A stretch of 43,543 nucleotides of DNA from an uncultured Bacteroidota bacterium (lineage in GTDB: Bacteria; Bacteroidota; Bacteroidia; 2-12-FULL-35-15): positions 1-43,543 of the forward strand of contig CAIYIS010000082.1 of assembly GCA_903926385.1 (NCBI GenBank), written 5' to 3'. Below, piece by piece: positions 1-8,035 of the stretch. How positions within the stretch are numbered: the first letter of the stretch is position 1; each line of letters starts with the position of its first letter. The notes beneath the pieces were generated by a model that saw only the letters and a list, made by a program, of their open reading frames with translations, did not search any database and was not told where the DNA came from. The translations under genes were made by a program, and so were the position numbers.

Positions 1-68
1 CCTACCTCAACTCATCATTTCCTCCTCATTCGTACATTCGTAAAATTCGTATTTCGTAAAGACACTCT

Positions 69-191
69 TTCGTAAATTCCTACTGTCACCCTGAGCATGG
101 TCGAAGGGCGCATTTCGTAAAGCCCCTCATTCGTAAATTCCTACTGTCACCCTGAGCATGGTCGAAGGGCGTATTTCGTAAAGCCTTTCAT
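69..191. repeat. Tandem 61-bp repeat carrying a REP-like palindrome
   Basis: Two nearly identical copies lie head to tail, starting at 69 and 130. Each has a flank rich in TTCGTAAA and a core with CACCCTGAGCATGGTCGAAG. The core is an imperfect palindrome (CCCT at one end, AGGG at the other, CATG in the middle). It resembles REP elements common in Bacteroidota and other phyla (family knowledge). A degenerate third copy of the flank, without the core, precedes it at about 25-60. No gene is seen in 1-240. Confidence 0.75.
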
Positions 192-240
192 TCTAAAAAT
201 CTCACCTCTAAAATTCTAAAATTCCCATCTCCACACCCAT

Positions 241-591
241 CCAAGACCTCTCGACACCCATCCAAGACTTCTCGACACCCATCCAAGACTTCTCGACACG
301 TATCCAAGACCTCTCGACACGCATCCAAGACCTCTCGACACGCATCCGAGACTTCTCGACACGCATCCGAGACCTCTCGACATCCATCCGAGACCTCTCG
401 ACACTCATCGGAGACTTCTCGACACGCATCCGAGACTTCTCGACACGCATCGGAGACCTCTCGACACTCATCCGAGACCTCTCGACACTCATCGGAGACT
501 TCTCGACACGCATCCGAGACTTCTCGACACGCATCGGAGACCTCTCGACACTCATCCGAGACCTCTCGACACCCATCGGAGACTTTTCCAC
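241..591. repeat. 21-bp tandem repeat array 1 (16 units)
   Basis: Sixteen contiguous 21-bp units run from 241 to 576, followed by a decayed seventeenth. The conserved core is GAGAC(C/T)TCTCGACA, which holds a short dyad GAGA-CY-TCTC. Variation is confined to about five positions. Units 9-12 (409-492) and 13-16 (493-576) match almost exactly, so an 84-bp block was duplicated. Imperfect ~35-bp direct repeats flank the array (191-226 and 607-642). Because the unit is a multiple of three and lacks stops, long ORFs run through it on the minus strand with the heptapeptide pattern M-x-V-E-K/R-S-x; I do not call these genes. Confidence 0.95.
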
Positions 592-660
592 CTCAAAATT
601 CTAGAATTCTAAAAATCTCCAACTCTAAAATTCAAAACTCCCTTCCCTTCCTTTGCGGTC

Positions 661-699
661 AAAAAAAATCCCCGACCGCTTTTCAGCAATCGAGGAATT
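661..699 (-). terminator. Probable intrinsic terminator of the WG-repeat gene
   Basis: On the minus strand a hairpin of about 11-13 pairs (some G-U, loop TGAAAA) formed by 668-699 is followed by eight T residues (661-668). It lies about 235 bp past the stop of the WG-repeat gene at 934. No gene is seen between 700 and 933, so that stretch is probably 3' untranslated sequence. Confidence 0.6.
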
Positions 700-933
700 A
701 AATTTTAAAAAAGAACGTACACTATATTATATAATCCTAAACCTGTTTTATTAAATATCGAGTATTTCGTTGTATACCCAGTATTATAAAGTAAGGCTAT
801 TAAAGCAACCAGCATTAGAATTAATTCAACAATCATTCAAATCAAGTATTAGTAATCCGCGACAAATGTAAAATGTGCTTCTCTTCTAAACAATGACTTG
901 GCTCATGTTTCTAAAAATAATTTGATTTTTGAC

Positions 934-3033
934 TTAAAATCCTTCTTCTTTCCAAATAAAGATTTCTTTCTCTTTAGAGAAATAAGCAAATTTTTTGTTC
1001 TTCTCCACTTTAATAATAAAAGAATCTATCATAGTAATTTCGTCAAACTCGCAAGGCAATTCTTCTTCACCGCTGTTTTCAATCAATCCTAACTTTTCGT
1101 CCAAACTCACCAGGCTTCCTTGACCTTTAAGTTCCGTTATTTCATCATACATAAACTCTGCCACGGGCTTGCCGTTTTTATTGATGTAACCCACTTTATC
1201 ATTCTTTTTCACCTTAGCCATTCCGTTTATAAAATAACCTGCCGACTGAAAACTATAGGGTATCTGCAATTTCATTTTAGTGTCCACATATCCCCATTTG
1301 TTCTTGTGTTCCACAGCTGCCAGGTTTTCAGAAAATGGCAACATTTTATCAACGTCTTTTGCCGCAATAAACTTGTTCGATTTATCAATCAGCCCATGTT
1401 TTTTATTTTTTTCTACCGGCACAAAACCGTTTTTGAATTCCAGCGGTGTGCCCGAATAATCATAGTCCAAAGGAATAATCAGGGAATCGGTATTGTCAAC
1501 AAATCCAAATTTTCCGTTCTTCACCACCATCATCATATTTTCAGAATACTCGCCTAGTAAGTCGTATTCGCAGGGCAAAAGCACCTGCCCTTTGTTATTA
1601 ATAATGCCAAGCTTTTTCTCCGATTTTACTTTTGCAATGCCGTTTTTAAAATTGTCGGCCCAATCGTATTTGCAGGTAATAACCAGTGCTCCCGATTTAT
1701 TAATGAATCCGCTTTGTCCGCCCAGTTCCACACAAGCCAGTCCTTCCGAAAAATCTCCCGTTTTAGAATATGTAGCCGGAACCACAAGATTCAACGTTTC
1801 GTCAATGTAACCATATTTATCGCCTTTAACCACCGATGCCATACCTTCCGAAAAGTCGGAAATCTCATCGTACTCATAAGGCAAAACCAGTTTGCCGGCT
1901 TTATTAATGATGCCGTATTTTTTATTTTGTTTCACCACAGCTAAGCCGTTTTTAAAAGCATTCACTTCTTCGAAAATAAACGGAATAACCAATTTCCCCG
2001 ATTTGTCAATAAATCCGGCTTTGCCATTTAGTCCGCATTGAGCAAGCCCTTCCGAAAAATTTTCTACCCATTCGTATATAAAAGGAGTGGCTGTTTTGCC
2101 TGTTGTATCAATAAATCCCCACTTACCTCCTTCGCGTGCCATGAGTAGTTTCTTTTGCGAAAGTTCAATTTCCTCATTCACATTATCTGTAAATGGATAA
2201 TCAGGGAATTGCTTTTTAAACTGCACCAATGATGAAGTATTGTAATCGGCTGTGTAAATACCATAGATATTATGCCAGGCCGTTTCGGAGTTTTTATTGT
2301 CCGGATATTTTTTAATAAAGGTATAGTATTCGTCAATGGTGCCATGGGAGGTAGAGAGCAAATAAATCTTGTTCTGTGCTTCATTTTTATACGGACTCTC
2401 CGGATATTTTTTTAGAAATTGTTCAAATTCTTCAGTGGTATTATTGGTAGTCAATGTCTGAAAAAGCGTGAGTTCATAAAGGCTTCTGGCATCTTTCGCT
2501 TCACGCGAATAGGGGTAAGTGTCCATAAAAGTTTTATAAGCTTTGTAGGTATCTTCCTGTTTGGCCTGCTCAAATGCCATTTTGCTGCGCAATTCTATGG
2601 CATCAAAACATTGAGATGCGGTAACATATTTTTCAATAAACACCGTGAGTACATCAATATCATTTTTCGATTTATATACATCCCATCCCCGAGCATTAAT
2701 CAGTGTTTCCATCGAATCAATACCAGTTTCAGAGACATGAAAGGTGAGATAATTGAGCTTTGTTTTTTCATTCAATTTGCCAAACCCCCAATTCGATTTT
2801 CGGATATAATGATAAGCACTATCGATATTCGAAAAAGGATTATCAGTTCGATAGTAAATAATGCTCAACCCGTATGCCGCAGCCACAGGTTCGCTTTTCA
2901 GAGATTTCTCAAACAGGTTTTTCGCCTCAAAATAATTGTAAATTTTGAGTGCATCGAATGCTTTCGATAGCTTACCTGCCTGTATTTCGTTGCATAAAAA
3001 AGTAAGAGTAATTAAAAACCAAACTTTTTTCAT
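934..3033 (-). CDS. WG-repeat protein, exported
   Basis: About 700 residues. An N-terminal signal peptide (MKKVWFLITLTF..., likely cut after IQA) is followed by a helical, TPR-like region to about residue 300. From about 305 to the end there are roughly eleven WG (WG_beta_rep) repeats of the form G-K-x-G-[FY]-I-[DN]-x-x-G-K-x-x-x-P-x-x-Y-[DE]. The repeats probably form a beta-propeller or solenoid-like binding surface in the periplasm or outside the cell; no enzyme motif is visible and the ligand is unknown. The start at 3033 puts the signal peptide at the N terminus; an in-frame ATG at 3042 is also possible. A TAAATTTG box at 3060-3067 precedes it. A much smaller WG protein lies at 28545-28979. 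Confidence 0.88.
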   Translation of the reverse strand: MKKVWFLITLTFLCNEIQAGKLSKAFDALKIYNYFEAKNLFEKSLKSEPVAAAYGLSIIYYRTDNPFSNIDSAYHYIRKSNWGFGKLNEKTKLNYLTFHVSETGIDSMETLINARGWDVYKSKNDIDVLTVFIEKYVTASQCFDAIELRSKMAFEQAKQEDTYKAYKTFMDTYPYSREAKDARSLYELTLFQTLTTNNTTEEFEQFLKKYPESPYKNEAQNKIYLLSTSHGTIDEYYTFIKKYPDNKNSETAWHNIYGIYTADYNTSSLVQFKKQFPDYPFTDNVNEEIELSQKKLLMAREGGKWGFIDTTGKTATPFIYEWVENFSEGLAQCGLNGKAGFIDKSGKLVIPFIFEEVNAFKNGLAVVKQNKKYGIINKAGKLVLPYEYDEISDFSEGMASVVKGDKYGYIDETLNLVVPATYSKTGDFSEGLACVELGGQSGFINKSGALVITCKYDWADNFKNGIAKVKSEKKLGIINNKGQVLLPCEYDLLGEYSENMMMVVKNGKFGFVDNTDSLIIPLDYDYSGTPLEFKNGFVPVEKNKKHGLIDKSNKFIAAKDVDKMLPFSENLAAVEHKNKWGYVDTKMKLQIPYSFQSAGYFINGMAKVKKNDKVGYINKNGKPVAEFMYDEITELKGQGSLVSLDEKLGLIENSGEEELPCEFDEITMIDSFIIKVEKNKKFAYFSKEKEIFIWKEEGF

Positions 3034-3059
3034 TCGTACCATTCACACTTAATTTTCGG

Positions 3060-3067
3060 CAAATTTA
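3060..3067 (-). promoter_or_regulatory. -7 promoter box of the WG-repeat gene
   Basis: Minus-strand TAAATTTG matches the Bacteroidota -7 consensus TAnnTTTG and lies about 20 nt before the gene's ATG cluster. No convincing -33 TTTG at the usual distance was seen. Confidence 0.5.
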
Positions 3068-3120
3068 ACATTATCAGTTTATTTTGTTTGTTTCTTTTTA
3101 ATTAACGGGATAATTAATTG

Positions 3121-3128
3121 TAATTTTG
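3121..3128 (+). promoter_or_regulatory. -7 promoter box of the small membrane protein gene
   Basis: TAATTTTG matches TAnnTTTG and lies 30 nt before the ATG at 3159. It is divergent from the WG-repeat gene promoter. Confidence 0.5.
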
Positions 3129-3158
3129 CCATCCGATTAAAATTATTACCAAACAGAT

Positions 3159-3356
3159 ATGTTTTCAAAAGGTCAGATTGTATTTGCTTTAGTGTTTTTT
3201 GTATCATTTGTTATTGCCATTGCATGGGCGTATGGAAAAGATAAAAAATACAATAAACCATTTTTTAAAGGAAGTTATAAGATACTTCTGTTTTCGCTTT
3301 TTGTGTTTTTCGCTTTGTTTTCTATCGTAAAAGTGAAGCATATCTTTTTTCCTTAA
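3159..3356 (+). CDS. Small two-helix membrane protein
   Basis: 65 residues. Two hydrophobic segments (about residues 7-25 and 43-60) are separated by a basic loop (KDKKYNKPFFKGSYK), so both ends probably face the same side of the inner membrane. Short proteins of this design are frequent in Bacteroidota, but I know no function. It has its own -7 box upstream and no close co-directional neighbour; the next gene begins 220 bp later. Between them (3357-3575) I see only a promoter-like box. Confidence 0.7.
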   Translation: MFSKGQIVFALVFFVSFVIAIAWAYGKDKKYNKPFFKGSYKILLFSLFVFFALFSIVKVKHIFFP

Positions 3357-3526
3357 AATCCTTTCACCGGACATTATAAGTAAAAATCTAATGAATGTTC
3401 CCTTTCATGCTATTGACAAGCTCCTCGAGGGGAAAGTACAAAGAAATACCTGAAAAAAGTTGGTTTTTAGAGAAAATATAGATGAGTTTTTACAAAAAAA
3501 CGATAAGTAATTGTACTTATTACTAC

Positions 3527-3552
3527 TTGCATTATAAAATGTCGTAATTTTG
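3527..3552 (+). promoter_or_regulatory. Promoter, TTG-N15-TAATTTTG
   Basis: TTG at 3527-3529 and TAATTTTG at 3545-3552 are separated by 15 nt, the spacing seen at several other promoters here. It lies 24 nt before the ATG at 3576. Confidence 0.55.
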
Positions 3553-3575
3553 TGCCGTATTTAATATACCATAAA

Positions 3576-4382
3576 ATGAAAAACATACTCCTTCTTATTC
3601 TAATCCTAACTTGTTCTTTCGAACTTGCATCGGCCGGAACACTTGTGCTGGAAGGGAAATACCAAAATCAGAATTTGTATGTGATTAATGGAACCATGGA
3701 CAATGGTGTTGGATTTTGTACCTATCAGGTTTCCATTAATGGCGAGATTTCTACCGATGAGGTCAATTCATCTTCCTTCGAAATCGATTTTACTCAATTC
3801 AATATTAAGCCGGGAACGCCTGTAGTTGTTAGGATAGAACACAAAGATGATTGTAGCCCGAAAGTAATTAATCCGGAAGTGTTGCAACCGCGTGCAACGT
3901 TTGAAGTAGTCAGCATTAACCTCGACAGAAATGGAATATTAAACTGGTCTACCAAAAATGAGATGGGTTCTTTGCCTTTTATCATTGAACAATATCGCTG
4001 GCACAAATGGGTGGAAGTGGGCGAGGTTACCGGAAAAGGGAATATGGATAAAAATAGTTATTCCTTTAAAGTGTTGATGCATGCGGGAGAAAACAAATTC
4101 AGAGTAAAACAGGTTGGTTATGGAGATATTTCGAAAAAATCGAGCAGTATCACTATTACCTCCAGTGTTTCCGAACCTTCGTATATGTTGTCGAAGGACA
4201 CGAAGAGTATTATGTTTTCGAGCGAAACGCTTTATGAAGTGTATGATGCTTATGGAAAAGTTTTGAAGCGAGGCTATGGTAAGAATCTCAATGTTTCCAA
4301 CCTCGAAAAAGGGAATTACTATTTGTGTTACGACAATATTATTACTGAATTTAAAAAGAAAGGTAATCCGTTTTTTCAATAG
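3576..4382 (+). CDS. Secreted protein with T9SS-like C-terminal segment
   Basis: 268 residues from the ATG at 3576, which opens a clear signal peptide (MKNILLLILILTCSFELASA). A GTG 24 nt upstream would overlap the -7 box and is rejected. The body is beta-rich without a motif I can name. The last ~60 residues (YEVYDAYGKVLKRGYGKNL, then NVSNLEKGNYYLCYDN) resemble the type A T9SS sorting domain pattern of 'x-VYD-x-x-GK ... V/I-S-L-x-x-G-x-Y', but the usual YPNP entry motif is absent, so sorting by T9SS is uncertain. It converges with the peptidase gene at 4429. Confidence 0.72.
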   Translation: MKNILLLILILTCSFELASAGTLVLEGKYQNQNLYVINGTMDNGVGFCTYQVSINGEISTDEVNSSSFEIDFTQFNIKPGTPVVVRIEHKDDCSPKVINPEVLQPRATFEVVSINLDRNGILNWSTKNEMGSLPFIIEQYRWHKWVEVGEVTGKGNMDKNSYSFKVLMHAGENKFRVKQVGYGDISKKSSSITITSSVSEPSYMLSKDTKSIMFSSETLYEVYDAYGKVLKRGYGKNLNVSNLEKGNYYLCYDNIITEFKKKGNPFFQ

Positions 4383-4428
4383 CAATTTTTCTTCAACCGC
4401 TATTATTATCAAATCTTACAGCCGATAT

Positions 4429-5421
4429 CTATTTCATTACTGTAATTCGCTGGCCGGCATTTAGTCGGTATCGTCCGCTCACAAAACCATTTAATTCTTT
4501 TATGGATTGATAAGTTGTTCCAAAGTGTTTAGAGATTTCGAAAAGAGTATCACCTCTTTCTACCACATACGTTTTTTCATTTTTAGGATATGCTGCAACA
4601 CCCCATCTGGTTTGTTTCAGCACCATTTCATTGCTTATTAATTTCTGCTCTGTAAACGAAATTAAATATTTCGGATTAACTGGTACACCTTTAAATCGAA
4701 CTTCGAAATGCAAATGAGGTCCTGTTGAAACACCCGTGCTTCCTCCCAAACCAATCATTTGTCCGGAAATAACCACTTGTCCGGGTTTTACTTTTATTTT
4801 TGATAAATGAGCATACACTGTCTCCAAACCATTGTAATGACGAATGATTACTACATTGCCAAAACTTCCGTGATTGCCTGCTACTCGTACCATTCCATCA
4901 AACACAGCTACCACTTTGTCTCCTTTCTTTAATCGAATATCAGTTCCGTTATGTTGTGCACTGTCTCTCCATCCAAAATCGGATGTAACCATACCATTAA
5001 CCGGATGGCTATATCCCGATTGCTCTTTAGAATCAAGTACGAGAGATAGAGATGTGTCGCCTTTCATCTTTAACATATCTTTTTCGGGAAACAATTTATT
5101 TATTTCCCAACAGAAATAGTAGTTAGAAGAAGGTAATGATGGTGTTATCTCGCTAACCGAATTCTCCACTTTATTAATTTCCGAAACTCGTTGATTTACG
5201 GAGGCTATTAAATCTCCAGGTAATATTTCGAGTTGAAGCAACGAATCAATAAGCAACGAAAGTTGTTCTTTATCCATTTTTTCTAACATCAATTCCGGAT
5301 TCTTTTGAAGACTTGCAGGTGGAAAATACACACTGTCGGGAACAATGCAGATTCTCGACATAGCGCTTGCCGCAAGAGTATAAAAGGTGAATACTATCAT
5401 AAGATAGAATTTGTTTTTCAT
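4429..5421 (-). CDS. M23 family metallopeptidase with C-terminal LysM
   Basis: 330 residues from the ATG at 5421, which opens a signal peptide (MKNKFYLMIVFTFYTLAASA). A peptidase M23/LytM domain spans about residues 140-260: SDFGWR, HNGTDIRL (Zn ligands H and D) and HLHFEV (catalytic and metal histidines) are all present, so an active zinc endopeptidase acting on peptidoglycan peptide bridges is expected. A LysM domain (YVVERGDTLFEISKHFG...) lies at the C terminus, the reverse of the commoner LysM-M23 order. It is probably periplasmic, in cell-wall remodelling or division. An upstream in-frame ATG (5475) would add 18 residues before the signal peptide. Confidence 0.9.
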   Translation of the reverse strand: MKNKFYLMIVFTFYTLAASAMSRICIVPDSVYFPPASLQKNPELMLEKMDKEQLSLLIDSLLQLEILPGDLIASVNQRVSEINKVENSVSEITPSLPSSNYYFCWEINKLFPEKDMLKMKGDTSLSLVLDSKEQSGYSHPVNGMVTSDFGWRDSAQHNGTDIRLKKGDKVVAVFDGMVRVAGNHGSFGNVVIIRHYNGLETVYAHLSKIKVKPGQVVISGQMIGLGGSTGVSTGPHLHFEVRFKGVPVNPKYLISFTEQKLISNEMVLKQTRWGVAAYPKNEKTYVVERGDTLFEISKHFGTTYQSIKELNGFVSGRYRLNAGQRITVMK

Positions 5422-5516
5422 AGAGATTTCGGATTTTAAAAGTATGTAGGAGTACCAATTTTTCTGATACTTCAAATACTTCCATTTAGGAAAAATTCAA
5501 TAAATAATGAGTTGTG

Positions 5517-6716
5517 TTAATTCATTTTTCCGGGATAAACTTTCAATGCTTCTTCAAGACAAATCATTGCTCGTTTCAACGCTTCCTTGTTTAATACATA
5601 AGCCAATCGAACTTCATTTGTTCCCGAACCGGGGGTGGAATAAAATCCGGTAGCGGGCGCCAGCATTACTGTTTCGCCATTAAACTCGAAAGATTCGAGA
5701 AGCCATTGACAAAATTTATCTGAATTATCAATGGGTAAACGAGCAATGCAATAAAATGCACCACTTGGTTTGGGACAAAATACACCATTAATTTTATTCA
5801 GTGCTTCTATCACAAAATCTCTGCGTTCTACATACTCTTGTTGTACTTTGTCAAAATATTCTTTGGGTGTATCCAGTGCTGCTTCAGCTCCTATTTGTCC
5901 GAAAGTAGGAGGACTTAATCGCGCTTGTGCAAATTTCATTGCAGTCGCCATTACTTCTTTATTTTTTGAAATAAGGGCTCCTATTCTGGCACCGCAAGCA
6001 CTGTATCGCTTCGATATAGAATCAAGAAGTATAACGTTATTATCCACTCCTTCCAAGTGCATTACCGAAACGTATTCTTTTCCATCATAACAAAACTCAC
6101 GATATACTTCATCGCTCAATAAAAACAAATCGTATTTTAAAACAAGTTGTTTCAGCAATTCCAGTTCATCTCTTGAATACAAATATCCGGTAGGGTTTCC
6201 AGGATTACAAATCATTATCCCTTTTGTTTTAGGTGTAATTAATTTTTCGAATTCAGAAATTGCCGGAAGAGCAAATCCATTTTCAATAGTTGATTTAACA
6301 GGTTTCACCACCACGTCCGCTGCACAAGAAAATCCGTTATAATTTGCATAAAATGGTTCGGGAATAATGATTTCATCACCCGGATTGAAACAACTCATGA
6401 TGGCAAACGAAATAGCCTCCGACCCTCCTGTGGTAATAATAATATCGTTTAAGCCAACATTAATATTAAATCCGTTATAATATCCGGCTAATTTCTTTCT
6501 GTACGATTCTATTCCTGCCGAGTGAGAATATTCTAATATTTTAATATCTGCATTCTTAACAGCATTCAGCAATGAAGATGGAGTTTCGATATCAGGCTGT
6601 CCGATGTTGAGATGGTAAATTTTTTTTCCTGCTTTTTTAGCGGCTTCTGCATAAGGCACCAGTTTACGAATTGGTGATGCAGGCATTGAATTCCCTTTGA
6701 TTGATACTTTAGGCAT
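5517..6716 (-). CDS. PLP-dependent aminotransferase, class I/II
   Basis: 399 residues, full length for fold-type I aminotransferases of the aspartate/aromatic group. Visible motifs: LNIGQPDIETP near the N terminus, TTGGSEAI (cofactor phosphate cup), CNPGNPTGYL (conserved Asn), LLSDEVYREF (Asp binding the pyridine N), and SISKRYSACGARIG with the Schiff-base lysine at about residue 235; a C-terminal Arg in NEVRLAY binds substrate carboxylate. It is cytosolic and moves an amino group between an amino acid and 2-oxoglutarate; the exact substrate (Asp, Tyr/Phe or another) cannot be read from sequence. It stands alone, with a TACCTTTG box at 6739-6746. Confidence 0.92.
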   Translation of the reverse strand: MPKVSIKGNSMPASPIRKLVPYAEAAKKAGKKIYHLNIGQPDIETPSSLLNAVKNADIKILEYSHSAGIESYRKKLAGYYNGFNINVGLNDIIITTGGSEAISFAIMSCFNPGDEIIIPEPFYANYNGFSCAADVVVKPVKSTIENGFALPAISEFEKLITPKTKGIMICNPGNPTGYLYSRDELELLKQLVLKYDLFLLSDEVYREFCYDGKEYVSVMHLEGVDNNVILLDSISKRYSACGARIGALISKNKEVMATAMKFAQARLSPPTFGQIGAEAALDTPKEYFDKVQQEYVERRDFVIEALNKINGVFCPKPSGAFYCIARLPIDNSDKFCQWLLESFEFNGETVMLAPATGFYSTPGSGTNEVRLAYVLNKEALKRAMICLEEALKVYPGKMN

Positions 6717-6738
6717 TATTCTTATTTTTTAAAGTGTG

Positions 6739-6746
6739 CAAAGGTA
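6739..6746 (-). promoter_or_regulatory. -7 promoter box of the aminotransferase gene
   Basis: Minus-strand TACCTTTG matches TAnnTTTG, 23 nt before the ATG at 6716. Confidence 0.5.
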
Positions 6747-6808
6747 GTATTTAGAGGCAAATGAAAGGATGTTTTGCTATTTTTTTTACAAGAAATCCAA
6801 TAAACAAC

Positions 6809-6843
6809 AAATCCCTCTTCGACATGAAGTCAAAGAAGGATTT
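6809..6843 (-). terminator. 15-bp hairpin after the DUF1573 pair
   Basis: A 35-nt inverted repeat with a 15-bp stem in minus-strand RNA (three G-U pairs) and a 5-nt loop lies 24 bp past the stop of the second DUF1573 gene. Minus-strand sequence beyond it is T-rich but lacks a continuous T run, so it may be a terminator or an RNA-stabilising hairpin. Confidence 0.6.
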
Positions 6844-6866
6844 GAAGAGATACTAATTTAAAGTAC

Positions 6867-7349
6867 TTATTTTTTAGGCTCTACCGGGGTTGGAGTAGTT
6901 GGTGCTGCTGCCGGAGTTCCTGCTGGATCAGGGTTAACTGTTCCTGTAATTTTTAACACTTTAGAAGGGGTGTCAGCATTAGAAGTTAACGTAACTGTTT
7001 TATCGAAGTGACCTACTCTGTCTGTTGCGTAGTGAACTTTAATAACTGCTGTTTCGCCTGGTTTAATTGGTTCTTTTGGAGCTGTTGGCACAGTACATCC
7101 GCATGATCCAACTGCATTGCTTATAATTAATGGTTCTTTACCAACATTGGTAAATTTGAATTCACGGTTTCCGTCTGCATTGTGTTCAATGGTTCCGTAA
7201 TCGATTGTAGGAAATCCATCTTTTTCTGGTGACTCAAATTTAAATTTTGGTGCGTTAGGATTCACTGGATTCGGTGTTGTTGTAGTTTGCGCATTTGCTC
7301 CTATAGCAACGCACATCATTAATCCGATTGTAAAAATTGTTTTTTTCAT
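6867..7349 (-). CDS. DUF1573 protein, exported
   Basis: 160 residues: signal peptide (MKKTIFTIGLMMCVAIGANA), an immunoglobulin-like DUF1573 domain (about residues 35-140) with the hallmark G-S-C-G-C-T-V-P motif, and a Pro/Thr/Ala-rich tail. The domain is related to ASPM-SPD2-Hydin folds; its role in Bacteroidota is not established. It is the second of a tandem pair with 7404-7892, 54 bp downstream, almost certainly from gene duplication: both keep F-x-x-x-I-x-D-[FY]-G-T-I-E and KEPLIISNA. Confidence 0.9.
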   Translation of the reverse strand: MKKTIFTIGLMMCVAIGANAQTTTTPNPVNPNAPKFKFESPEKDGFPTIDYGTIEHNADGNREFKFTNVGKEPLIISNAVGSCGCTVPTAPKEPIKPGETAVIKVHYATDRVGHFDKTVTLTSNADTPSKVLKITGTVNPDPAGTPAAAPTTPTPVEPKK

Positions 7350-7403
7350 CTTTTTGATTGTTTTGTTAATTGTTTATTTATTGTTAATTGTTTGTTTTAG
7401 TTT

Positions 7404-7892
7404 TTAATGTTTTTCGATAGGTGTAAATCCATCATCTTTTCTTCCGTTGGTAGGAAATGTTTCCTCTATTGGTGCCGGTTGAACCACACCTTTTATAGTA
7501 ATTACTTTTTCAGGAGTTTTAGCATTCGAATTAATCGTTACTGTTTTGGTAAAATTACCTGCTCTCTTGGTATCATAAGTAACCTTGATTACATTTGATT
7601 CGCCCGGTTTAATCGGAATATCTTTTGGATAAGTAGGTACCGTACATCCACACGAACCTTTTGCATTGCTAATAATCAAAGGTTCTTTACCTGTATTTTT
7701 AAATTTGAATTCATAAGTTCCATTCCCGGCATATTCAATTGTTCCAAAATCATGTATATCTGTTTCGAAAGTCATTTCAGCCAGACTTGTTGATGCCGGA
7801 GTAGCTGTTGCTCCGCCTTTATCTGTCTGCTGTGCGTTAACACAAGCCGAAGAAATTACTATTAAACTTATTGCTATTAATACTTTTTTCAT
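7404..7892 (-). CDS. DUF1573 protein, exported
   Basis: 162 residues: signal peptide (MKKVLIAISLIVISSACVNA), then a DUF1573 domain with HDFGTIEYAGNGTYEFKFKN, KEPLIISNAKGSCGCTVP and a terminal basic/acidic tail. The Cys in the signal region (SSAC) could be read as a lipobox, but the following VNA/Q site looks like signal peptidase I cleavage. It is the first gene of the pair with 6867-7349 and is divergent from valS. Confidence 0.9.
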   Translation of the reverse strand: MKKVLIAISLIVISSACVNAQQTDKGGATATPASTSLAEMTFETDIHDFGTIEYAGNGTYEFKFKNTGKEPLIISNAKGSCGCTVPTYPKDIPIKPGESNVIKVTYDTKRAGNFTKTVTINSNAKTPEKVITIKGVVQPAPIEETFPTNGRKDDGFTPIEKH

Positions 7893-7973
7893 AATGTATA
7901 ATCTAATCGGTTCTATAGGTTAAATTTTACTGTTTTGGTTATTTACTAAAACCGTGCCAAAATCAAAAACTCA

Positions 7974-7999
7974 TTGAAAATTTATTTTTAGTAGTTTTG
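7974..7999 (+). promoter_or_regulatory. valS promoter, TTG-N15-TAGTTTTG
   Basis: TTG at 7974-7976 and TAGTTTTG at 7992-7999, 15 nt apart, 37 nt before the valS ATG. Confidence 0.6.
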
Positions 8000-8035
8000 C
8001 GCCCAATTTTAAAAGCACGAATTACGGAATAAATT

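Noticed and set aside
208-591. Long minus-strand ORFs through array 1 (heptapeptide repeats)
   Set aside because: A stop-free 21-bp unit gives open frames on several frames and both strands; no start context or non-repeat domain supports a protein.
700-933. Possible small RNA or gene between the terminator and the WG-repeat gene
   Set aside because: No promoter box, hairpin or conserved pattern was visible; probably 3' untranslated region.
2419-2970. Antisense ORFs over the WG-repeat gene (e.g. 183 residues)
   Set aside because: They lack recognisable domains and oppose a gene with clear repeats; the same applies to the other long shadows opposite metH, valS, tolC and the kinase.
3552-3575. 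GTG start for the secreted protein at 3.6 kb
   Set aside because: It overlaps the -7 box and would bury the signal peptide.
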